A DNA stretch of 64,000 bases from an uncultured Clostridia bacterium. Lineage in GTDB: Bacteria; Bacillota; Clostridia; Christensenellales; Borkfalkiaceae. The stretch is from assembly GCA_947625245.1 (NCBI GenBank), contig CANQNO010000001.1, forward strand, positions 1-64,000, in the 5' to 3' direction. Shown here one piece after another: positions 53,757-60,820 of this stretch (position 1 is its first letter; each line of letters opens with the position of its first letter). Both the position numbers and the translations under genes were made by a program. The notes under the pieces are model-generated. The model was not told the origin of the DNA, did not search any database, and saw only the letters and a program-made list of their open reading frames with translations.

Positions 53757-55469
53757 ATGAAAAAGAGAAATATTGCCGCGGCTGTTATTCTTTCCGCGGT
53801 GATAGGCGGGGCGTCGCTCGCGGCATGCAGCGGGGGTTGCTCCACCAATAAGCAAGGGCATTTCAATCTTGACGATTATGTCGTCTCTCTGGATATCTCC
53901 GCCGCCGACGGCGTGAATTTTGCAAAGAGCGGCAACTTTGTGCCCGGTTACGGCAAGGCCGTTAAAACCGAATTTACCGCTATACAAAAGCTCGGCTCTG
54001 CCTTCGCGGCGCTCGCAAAAGCCACAAAATCCGACGGAACTCTCTCCTTGTACGACGCGGAGAACCAAAAAGAACTGTTTTCGGGACTTTCTGCGCTTGA
54101 AGTAAAGACGCAGGGCTCTGTAGAATACTATGAAATGCATGCGGGAGAAACTTATAAATACGCGGGTCCCGACGGGAAGCTTATGACCGATAAGGAATTT
54201 TCCGCGCCCGGTTTGTTTTCGCTGACTTCGGACGGCACGGGTGAAATAAACGGCAGAACAGCCGAAATTTTCGTCGCCGCGTACCCCACAAACGAAGCCG
54301 AACCCGACCAAAAGACCAAAATCTATTTTGCAAAATACTCTTCCCCTGCGGAGTGGGAGTGCGTGGAGCAGTCCGCCGTTGACCGCGGGGGCTATGCCGC
54401 GGGCGACTATCTTTCCCCCGAAAGGCATGTGATTTACAATTCCGCATACGTCGATTGCGCCCTTAAAGACTATACTTATACGGTGGAAAATACGCCCGGA
54501 AGCGGCTCTCAAATTTACACCTTCTACGGTTCCGGCGGCAAAACGGGCTCGGTGGTTTTATACTCCGACTGCCGCAAAATTGCCTTCGTGGGAGAATATC
54601 TCTATTATTACAGTTTTGACGCCGTCCGCGAGGATTCTTCCAAACACTACAATTGCGAGGTGGTACTCCCCACTGGCGTGTACAAATTCAATTACGTGCT
54701 TTACCGCTATAATTTCGTCAACGGCAAATCGGACGAAATAGCTACCGATTACGTGATAATGGACGAGGGATTTCCTCTTTACAATTACTCGGAGAACAGT
54801 TACGATAAATTTTACGCAACCGCATATCTTATGCAGGATAAAATAGCCGTAATAGACCAAGATTCCAATACTTCAAGAATATATAAAATAGTTTTCGACG
54901 AGGACATGGCTATTTGCGCCGATTATTCCGCTTCTGCTTTGGACTTATCCAAACCCGTTTACAAACTGGGCGACGGCAGATACCTTTCGGGCAATAATAT
55001 TTGCGACGGTAATTTGCGCACCGTTGCCTCGCTTTCGGGCGACCTTTCTGTATGGGCGGAAGAGGAGCTTATAATTTGCGACGGAAGTACGGGGCGCATG
55101 TTTGTCGACTACGACGCCAAAGTGGTAATTCCCTCCGTTCCCTCGGTGTATAAGGCGTACGGCTCGTCCGTTTACGCGGGCAATATGGTCTATAACAGGC
55201 AAAATCCCGCGGGCATAGCCGTGGATAAACTGGTTGCCGCGGCGGAAGGCGAAACGACGGCATATTCCGACGGCGTTATTTATAAGAGAACGTCGGACGG
55301 CGGCGTTTATACCTTTGAGCTTTACGATTTGCAGGGCAAAAAGTTCGGCAGTATAGATAAGGTGGCGGAAGATACGCTGTCGTTTGTAAAAATCGGCTCC
55401 GATTTGTACTTTACGGGCACAACCGGTGAAGAGGGCAACGGCAAAGCCGTGTGGATAATAACCGGATAA
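53757..55469 (+). CDS. Large lipoprotein, family member 1
   Basis: 570 aa. Lipobox SLAACSG (Cys about 23). Beta-rich with repeated hydrophobic strands. Segments LYDAENQKELFSGLSALEV and DYLSPERHVIYNSAYVDCALKDYTYTVEN match the 57490 product (LYDAVNDKELFTGLSSVST and EVLSPKRPLINTALYPDCTDALKDYEVVS), so the two are paralogues. The C-terminal half looks like a beta-propeller-type domain. Surface-exposed; function unknown. Confidence 0.78.
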   Translation: MKKRNIAAAVILSAVIGGASLAACSGGCSTNKQGHFNLDDYVVSLDISAADGVNFAKSGNFVPGYGKAVKTEFTAIQKLGSAFAALAKATKSDGTLSLYDAENQKELFSGLSALEVKTQGSVEYYEMHAGETYKYAGPDGKLMTDKEFSAPGLFSLTSDGTGEINGRTAEIFVAAYPTNEAEPDQKTKIYFAKYSSPAEWECVEQSAVDRGGYAAGDYLSPERHVIYNSAYVDCALKDYTYTVENTPGSGSQIYTFYGSGGKTGSVVLYSDCRKIAFVGEYLYYYSFDAVREDSSKHYNCEVVLPTGVYKFNYVLYRYNFVNGKSDEIATDYVIMDEGFPLYNYSENSYDKFYATAYLMQDKIAVIDQDSNTSRIYKIVFDEDMAICADYSASALDLSKPVYKLGDGRYLSGNNICDGNLRTVASLSGDLSVWAEEELIICDGSTGRMFVDYDAKVVIPSVPSVYKAYGSSVYAGNMVYNRQNPAGIAVDKLVAAAEGETTAYSDGVIYKRTSDGGVYTFELYDLQGKKFGSIDKVAEDTLSFVKIGSDLYFTGTTGEEGNGKAVWIITG

Positions 55470-55479
55470 TCTTAATACG

Positions 55480-55506
55480 GACCGCAGGCGCGCCTGCGGT
55501 CTTTTG
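55480..55506 (+). terminator. Terminator after lipoprotein 1
   Basis: GACCGCAGGCG / CGCCTGCGGTC, then TTTT. Confidence 0.85.
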
Positions 55507-55544
55507 CGGTAAAAATATTTAATTATAATTTTTTAAGGTGTAAT

Positions 55545-56489
55545 ATGAAAATTGCAATCAACACATCTATTTCGACGGGGGATCTGGATTTTTCCCCGCT
55601 TGAAGAGCTGGGCGAAGCGGTTTATTTCCGCGACCCGTCCAAAGAGGAGCTCATTGCAACCGCCGCCGACTGCGACGCGATATTCATAAACAAGGAGTTA
55701 ATCACCGAAGAGGTGCTCGCCGCCTGCCCTAAGATAAAGTATATAGGCGTGTTTGCCACGGGCTATAACGTGGTGGATCTCGAAGCCTGCCGCAAACGCG
55801 GCATAACCGTTACCAACGTACCCGGTTATTCCACCGATTCGGTCGCACAGCATGTCTTTGCGCTCATGCTTGCCGTGTCCGATAAAATTTGCAAATACAC
55901 GTCCTCGGTTGCCGCGGGCGATTGGGTAAAAAGCAAAACCTTTAACTATTTCCCGTGGCAGACCTTTGAACTCAGGGGAAAGACTTTGGGAATACTCGGC
56001 TATGGCAGCATAGGAAAAACCGTGGCTAAAATAGCCGACGCGTTCGGTATGAAGGTATTGGTTTCCACCCGTACATATCCCAAAAATTGCCCTTACGAGG
56101 TAGTGGACCTGCACGGCTTGCTCTCGCGCAGCGATATTATAACCCTGCACTGCCCCATGACGGCGGCGACCGATAAGATCATAAACGCAAATACGCTTGC
56201 CGAATTAAAGGACGGAGCCGTGCTTATAAATACCGCGCGCGGCGGGCTTGTGGACGAAGCGGCTGTGCGCGCTGCGCTTGACTGCGGCAAACTTTCGGCA
56301 TACTGCGCCGACGTTGTAACGGCAGAACCTATGCGCGCCGACAGCCCTTTGCTCAACGCCGAAAATTGCCTTATAACCCCGCACGTCGCCTGGTGCCCGT
56401 TGGAAGCGCGCATAAGGCTTTTAAACATAGCTGTGCAAAATTTCAGGGGTTATATTGAGGGGAGACCCCAAAACGTTGTTACTGCCTGA
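55545..56489 (+). CDS. D-2-hydroxyacid dehydrogenase (glycerate dehydrogenase-like)
   Basis: 314 aa. NAD-binding GYGSIGKTVAKIADAFGMKV near 151-170, substrate-binding VFATGYNVVDLEACRKRGI near 69, catalytic RGGLVDE (Arg near 231), a Glu in the VTAEPMRADSPLL segment, and the catalytic His in HVAWCP near 286. The VAW-C variant is typical of glycerate/hydroxypyruvate reductase relatives. RBS AAGGTG. Substrate not decidable from sequence; NAD-dependent reduction of a 2-oxoacid. Confidence 0.9.
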   Translation: MKIAINTSISTGDLDFSPLEELGEAVYFRDPSKEELIATAADCDAIFINKELITEEVLAACPKIKYIGVFATGYNVVDLEACRKRGITVTNVPGYSTDSVAQHVFALMLAVSDKICKYTSSVAAGDWVKSKTFNYFPWQTFELRGKTLGILGYGSIGKTVAKIADAFGMKVLVSTRTYPKNCPYEVVDLHGLLSRSDIITLHCPMTAATDKIINANTLAELKDGAVLINTARGGLVDEAAVRAALDCGKLSAYCADVVTAEPMRADSPLLNAENCLITPHVAWCPLEARIRLLNIAVQNFRGYIEGRPQNVVTA

Positions 56490-56492
56490 AAG

Positions 56493-56613
56493 GCGTATAA
56501 GCTTCGTTCTGCGGTGTCAAGCTGTGCTCCGCCTTGTTCGTGTACTTCAGTGTACACTCGCTGCGGTCGTCGCTTGCTTTCCTTGCATAACTCGCTTCTC
56601 CGCGGTTTCTCAC
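56493..56613. repeat. Dispersed repeat family B, copy 2
   Basis: Begins GCGTATAAGCTTCG, ends CTCGCTTCTCCGCGGTTTCTC-like text as in 52115-52141, and contains GTACTTC...GTAC. The left AAACCGCG end is degenerate (AAAGGCG). A third partial end (ACTCGCTTTTCCGCGGTTTC) lies at 56815-56837. Confidence 0.7.
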
Positions 56614-56623
56614 GTAAACAGTT

Positions 56624-56728
56624 CACAAAAATTGCAAGCGAGCCGTGCTTGCAATTTTTCGTGAGTTTAAGGGCTACTCGCCCTCTGCCCGCGATAATTA
56701 AGTGCCCACGAATAATTTAATCGCGGGC
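56624..56728. other. Palindrome-rich intergenic stretch
   Basis: CACAAAAATTGCAAGC / GCTTGCAATTTTTCGTG (56624-56663) forms a terminator-like hairpin for the dehydrogenase gene. GCCCGCGAT (56687-56695) / ATCGCGGGC (56720-56728) forms a second inverted repeat. 56729-56849 shows only GC-rich tracts and the partial family B end. Confidence 0.55.
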
Positions 56729-56849
56729 ATTCACCTCGCTCAGGCGCAGGTATGCGCAAATTGTGTGCGCCGGCGCAAAATGGCGATTTTGCTTGCGCCG
56801 TTAATAATTTTAAAAACTCGCTTTTCCGCGGTTTCCCTTATTAAATGCA

Positions 56850-56985
56850 TTTTTAAATAATTACATAGTAATTTACGAGTATGTCATTTCGAGGGATATG
56901 AGACCCGCGAAGCGGGCGATTGACCGAGATAATCCCCTCGTGGTCTCCTCAGAGCTGTTACGAAGAGCAGGAACAATTTTAAAAA
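56850..56985 (+). repeat. Dispersed repeat family A, copy 2
   Basis: Begins TTTTTAAATAATTACATAG, holds about 55 bp identical to copy 1 (GTCATTTCGAGGGATATGAG onward) and ends in TTACGAAGAGCAGGAACA. Confidence 0.85.
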
Positions 56986-56992
56986 ATGCCAT

Positions 56993-57030
56993 GCGCCCGC
57001 GCGGGTTTTCCCGCGCGGGCGCTGTTTTTT
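56993..57030. terminator. Bidirectional terminator
   Basis: GCGCCCGCGCGGG-TTTT-CCCGCGCGGGCGC, TGTTTTTT on + and TTTTTTAAAA after GGCA on -. Ends the XRE gene. Confidence 0.88.
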
Positions 57031-57352
57031 ATCTGTTGTCTATAAGTAGATCCATAAAAGCGTTTACTATCCGTCTTTCTTTTTGGTTAAGGCTTGCAAA
57101 TTTTTCCGCTGTTTCCGAAGTCAGATATTTACTCCCCGCCGCGCTGTCGGATACAAGCTTGCTTATGTCGCAGTCGAGCGCGCCGCATATTGCCGCCAGC
57201 AAATCAAGGCTGATTTTCGTTATCCCGCGTTCCACCTGGCTAATATATCCTATCGAAACGTCCAGCTTTTCCGCCAAAATTTCCTGCGTCATACCCCGCG
57301 CTTTTCGTTCGGCTTGAATTTTTTTGCCTATCAACTTGTAATCAACGTTCAT
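57029..57352 (-). CDS. XRE-family transcriptional regulator
   Basis: 107 aa. HTH of Cro/C1 type (IGKKIQAERKARGMTQEILAEKLDVSIGYISQVERG) plus a short C-terminal helical part (LTSETAEKFASLNQKERRIVNAFMDLL), similar to SinR-like regulators. Divergent from the 57490 lipoprotein; the 137-bp gap holds a palindromic operator. Probably represses the lipoprotein gene and itself. Confidence 0.9.
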   Translation of the reverse strand: MNVDYKLIGKKIQAERKARGMTQEILAEKLDVSIGYISQVERGITKISLDLLAAICGALDCDISKLVSDSAAGSKYLTSETAEKFASLNQKERRIVNAFMDLLIDNR

Positions 57353-57380
57353 TTTTGCCCCTTAATAATCTTATTACAGT

Positions 57381-57457
57381 AATAGCTAAAAAAGAAGATA
57401 GTAATAACTAAAAGTTTAGTTATTAGTGTTGACAAATTAAAATGAACATAGTATAAT
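57381..57457 (+). promoter_or_regulatory. Lipoprotein promoter with XRE-type operator
   Basis: TTGACA (57429-57434), 17 bp, TATAAT (57452-57457). A perfect palindrome AATAACTAAA (57403-57412)-AG-TTTAGTTATT (57415-57424) ends 4 bp before the -35. A half-site AATAGCTAAA (57381-57390) lies 22 bp upstream of the first arm. Confidence 0.75.
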
Positions 57458-57489
57458 ATCTGTGATTTCGATAAAAAGGAGTAAAAAAT

Positions 57490-59214
57490 ATGAAAAAAAT
57501 CGGAACTGCCGTGGCAATTTTTTCGGCGACGGCGCTGGGGCTGACAATGTTTGCCGCCTGTGGGAAAAATGATGATGCAAACCGTTCTGCATCGCCGTCA
57601 TATGCGGCGTTCGACGTGACCGACTACGCCCACCCGCTCGATTCGGCGTATGCAAAGGCTAATCTCGTTAGAGTGTCAACGCAAAAAGCCCCGACGGCTA
57701 TGGTCAAAAAGAACTACACGGATATTTCCAAAATTGGCGACTTTGCCAAAGCGACCGTAACCGATGCTGAAAACAAAAATACTTACGTTCTCTATGACGC
57801 CGTAAACGACAAAGAACTTTTCACCGGGCTAAGTTCTGTTAGTACCGTATCCGCATATGCAAACAACACTATCTATATTTACGTTCTCGGCGAAACAAAA
57901 GACGAGGTAACTACCTATAAGATTGCAGGACCCGACGGCAAAGTAATAGTAAGCGGTCTCGAAACGTCGGCGGTGGATTTTAGCCGCGAAAGTTCTTATA
58001 CCGAAAACGGTATAAATTATTATGTAATGTCTTTGGGTTATACAAAGGACGAAAAGACCGTAACAAAGAATTTTGCCTATAACAAGACCGACGATAAAAT
58101 CATATGGCAAGAAATTACCGAAATACCTTCGGACGGATATGAAATAGGCGAAGTTTTGTCGCCCAAACGCCCTTTGATAAATACTGCGTTATATCCCGAT
58201 TGCACCGACGCCCTCAAAGATTACGAAGTTGTTTCAGACGGTACGACGGGTTATCAAACGCTGACTTTCTACAAAGACGACACTGTTACGGGTTCTCTTA
58301 CCATAGACGGCGGCTCGGTGTTGGGCTATGTGGGCGACTATATCTTCTATGTGCGGAGCACCTATGTGTCTTCCGAATCTACAAGCGGATACAATATGGA
58401 ATATCCCCAATATCAAGCTAAAGGGAATATAGAACTTTACCGTTACAACGTGGTTGAGGGCGGTGAAGCGGAAAAGCTTAACGTAAATTATGCGCCTTCG
58501 GGTAGTGGAAGTTCGTTATATAACTATTCCACAAATAAATTCGACAGACTTTTAATAAATGCGCAAGTTACTTCTGTTAACGGAATATATATTTCAGGTA
58601 ATCCGTCTAAAACAGTTGTAATTGACGAAAGTGGCACAATTCAGGCGCAGGTCAACGGGCGCGGTATGGATTACAATAGAGTGATAAAGCTCACAGATAC
58701 AACGTTCCTTTCTTATAATTCGGGTTATTCGGGTACTATAGTCGATAAAAATCTTGCTACCGTCGCAACACTGTCCGGTGTCAGCTTGTGGGAAGAGCAA
58801 TCTCTCTTAGTCTGCGAGGACGTAGCGGTGGATTTTAACGGAAAAGCCGCCGTTAATCTTCCCTATTCAGGTAACGTCACCAAATTCGACAGCGCGTTTG
58901 TGTCGGTCGAAGGTGGTAGCTATAACGGCATAGCAACCGTTTACAGCAAAAAGTATCCTAACGGCAAACTTGTTACCGATATTGTTGCGGGTGAAGAACA
59001 TCAGGTAATGTATGCTTACGGTATGATACTCAAGGCTGTAACAAGCGAAGACGTTCCCCAAACTATTACAATGACGGCTTATACCCTCGAAGGCAACAAA
59101 ATAGGTAGCGACATGACGGTTTCGACTTCGTCGTCCGAGCCTTTGAGTTTCGGTTCCGTAGTTGCCATAAAGGGCGTTGAGAACGAGAAGCCTGTTGTGT
59201 ACATATTAAAGTAA
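57490..59214 (+). CDS. Large lipoprotein, family member 2
   Basis: 574 aa. Lipobox MFAACGK (Cys about 23). Paralogue of the 53757 product over most of its length (matching blocks near 90-100, 220-240 and LYNYSTNKFDRL versus LYNYSENSYDKF). Beta-rich, no catalytic motif seen. RBS AAGGAG. Controlled by the divergent XRE gene (inference from the operator). Confidence 0.8.
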   Translation: MKKIGTAVAIFSATALGLTMFAACGKNDDANRSASPSYAAFDVTDYAHPLDSAYAKANLVRVSTQKAPTAMVKKNYTDISKIGDFAKATVTDAENKNTYVLYDAVNDKELFTGLSSVSTVSAYANNTIYIYVLGETKDEVTTYKIAGPDGKVIVSGLETSAVDFSRESSYTENGINYYVMSLGYTKDEKTVTKNFAYNKTDDKIIWQEITEIPSDGYEIGEVLSPKRPLINTALYPDCTDALKDYEVVSDGTTGYQTLTFYKDDTVTGSLTIDGGSVLGYVGDYIFYVRSTYVSSESTSGYNMEYPQYQAKGNIELYRYNVVEGGEAEKLNVNYAPSGSGSSLYNYSTNKFDRLLINAQVTSVNGIYISGNPSKTVVIDESGTIQAQVNGRGMDYNRVIKLTDTTFLSYNSGYSGTIVDKNLATVATLSGVSLWEEQSLLVCEDVAVDFNGKAAVNLPYSGNVTKFDSAFVSVEGGSYNGIATVYSKKYPNGKLVTDIVAGEEHQVMYAYGMILKAVTSEDVPQTITMTAYTLEGNKIGSDMTVSTSSSEPLSFGSVVAIKGVENEKPVVYILK

Positions 59215-59261
59215 TTGCAAAATATCCGAATTCTTCGGAATTGCAATTTTATCTCCCAAAG

Positions 59262-59290
59262 GCTCCCCTTAATAAGGGGAGCTGTTTTTA
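59262..59290 (+). terminator. Terminator of lipoprotein 2
   Basis: GCTCCCCTT-AAT-AAGGGGAGC, then TGTTTTTA. Confidence 0.88.
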
Positions 59291-59480
59291 AATAATTACA
59301 TAGCAATTTACGAGAGTGTCATTTCGAGTCGAAGGAAGACGCGCCGAAGGCGCGCGACCGAGCGAGAGAATCCTATGGTGGTCTTCTTTAGGTTATTACG
59401 AAGAGTGGAAACACTTCTAAAAATTTCTTACGCTTTTTCATCGGGGGGATTCTTCGGCTACGCCTCAGAATGACAGGAAG
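59284..59480 (+). repeat. Dispersed repeat family A, copy 3 (longest)
   Basis: Begins like copy 2 (TTTTTAAATAATTACATAG), then GTCATTTCGAG. It adds a GC hairpin (CGCGCCGAAGGCGCGCG) and a right end GGGATTCTTCGG...CTCAGAATGAC that is an inverted match of the left end GTCATT..GAG. It therefore looks like a complete MITE-like unit of about 160 bp. Confidence 0.85.
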
Positions 59481-59519
59481 AGAAGGGTTTCCGACTTTGT
59501 AGTTACATTTAAAAACACA

Positions 59520-59551
59520 TTGCGCCGCGGCTTTCGCCGCGGCGCAATTTT
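59520..59551. terminator. Terminator between repeat A3 and lipoprotein 3
   Basis: TTGCGCCGCGGC-TTTC-GCCGCGGCGCAA, then TTTTAAAA. Confidence 0.8.
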
Positions 59552-59604
59552 AAAATAATAACATTGAGCAATAAAGAACCAGGTCAATCGTTCTGCTTGT
59601 CGGA

Positions 59605-60729
59605 TCAAACGTCGGGCAAACTCTCTATATCGCGCAAAACATATTCCAGACGTCCCGCGTCGTATGCGAGCGGGCAGGAATACTTGATCATAACCGAGCG
59701 TTTCCCGTTATTGTTTGCGTTGGCAAACCAATATGTTTGGGAAGTGCCGGGGTGTGTGTTGTTGAAAGTAATGCTCAAAGCCGTTGTGGAGAGCTGTTCG
59801 GCGTCCTCTACGGCAAGCAGGTTTTTGCCTTCCAACACCTTTGAAATATTCGAAAGCTGTGCTTCGAGCAATTCGGCGTTGTCCGATATGGGCGCGTCAG
59901 AACCGGAAATCACATATTCCGCGGCTCCGTTGCCGGGCGTATAAAGGCTTACGGTCTGTGCGGTCGTGCCTTTCATTGCGCGCGCGACTACGTCGAGATA
60001 TGCCGAATCAAACACAGAATATACTCCGCTGTTCAGCTTTGAAACGCTCACCGTGGCAAGTTCCCTGTCTTCGGCGCGGTCGTAAACTTTCGTGCGCACG
60101 TCCGAAGCGGTGAAGGAGTAAAAACTCTCGTAAATGCGGTCTACTTCTATATAGCAGTTCTCAAGCGTTTTGGGCTTTTCGGGCGAAGTGCTCGCGGGGG
60201 AAGCGCATTTAATTTCCGTTATGGAGTATACGGGCGAGAGGTAGTCCTCAACAGACATAAAATAACTTGTGGTATTTCTGTATTCGTTTTCAAACGTCTT
60301 TGTCTCCGTGCCGAAAGTATAAGTGACTTTGGGTACGGAGAGTTGGGTGGAATAGCGGTACAAAATCATGAACTTTTCGCTTTCGTCTTCCGCACCGCCC
60401 GTTTTTGCGGCGTATTCGTTTCTGAATTCTTCCGAAGCGATTTCCGCAAGTTTGTCCATGCCTATTTTTTCGGCGGTGAATTCGGTGACGTATTCGCCGG
60501 TTTCGTATTTTACTTCATACACGCCGTTTTTGGAAAGTTCAGTCTGTTCCACGCTGTAACGCATCTTTTCGGAAGTTGCCGAAAAAGCGGGCTGGATTTT
60601 GTCGTTGCCGGGATAGGAGTACCAATTCGAAGCCATCGAAGCGTAATTTTTAAGTTTGGTGCCGCAGCCCGAAGCGGCGGCGACGCAAGCCGCAAGCCCT
60701 ATCGCGCCTATTGCCAAAAATTTTTTCAT
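59605..60729 (-). CDS. Lipoprotein, family member 3
   Basis: 374 aa from ATG 60729, chosen because the start lies 6 nt after the -10 box; the longer start at 60747 lies upstream of the -10. Lipobox AAASGCG (Cys about 22). Contains SMVEDYLSPVYSITEI-like text (VEDYLSPVYSI), LENCYIEVDRIYESFYSFT and RELATVSV, recalling the DYLSP region of the two larger lipoproteins, so it may be a more distant relative. Exported; function unknown. Confidence 0.75.
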   Translation of the reverse strand: MKKFLAIGAIGLAACVAAASGCGTKLKNYASMASNWYSYPGNDKIQPAFSATSEKMRYSVEQTELSKNGVYEVKYETGEYVTEFTAEKIGMDKLAEIASEEFRNEYAAKTGGAEDESEKFMILYRYSTQLSVPKVTYTFGTETKTFENEYRNTTSYFMSVEDYLSPVYSITEIKCASPASTSPEKPKTLENCYIEVDRIYESFYSFTASDVRTKVYDRAEDRELATVSVSKLNSGVYSVFDSAYLDVVARAMKGTTAQTVSLYTPGNGAAEYVISGSDAPISDNAELLEAQLSNISKVLEGKNLLAVEDAEQLSTTALSITFNNTHPGTSQTYWFANANNNGKRSVMIKYSCPLAYDAGRLEYVLRDIESLPDV

Positions 60730-60735
60730 AAAGCA

Positions 60736-60764
60736 ATTATAACACATAAATTTTTAATTGTAAA
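60736..60764 (-). promoter_or_regulatory. Leaderless promoter of lipoprotein 3
   Basis: Minus strand: TTTACA (60764-60759), 17 bp, TATAAT (60741-60736) with upstream TGT (extended -10), 6 nt, ATG 60729; no Shine-Dalgarno. Confidence 0.72.
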
Positions 60765-60805
60765 AACTTTTCCGCTCCAAAATATATAATTTTGGCAACC
60801 GTTTA

Positions 60806-60820
60806 TGATATAATGTATTT
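60806..60820 (+). promoter_or_regulatory. Leaderless extended -10 promoter of addB
   Basis: TGATATAAT (TGn + TATAAT, 60806-60814), 6 nt, ATG 60821. No good -35 and no Shine-Dalgarno. Confidence 0.65.
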
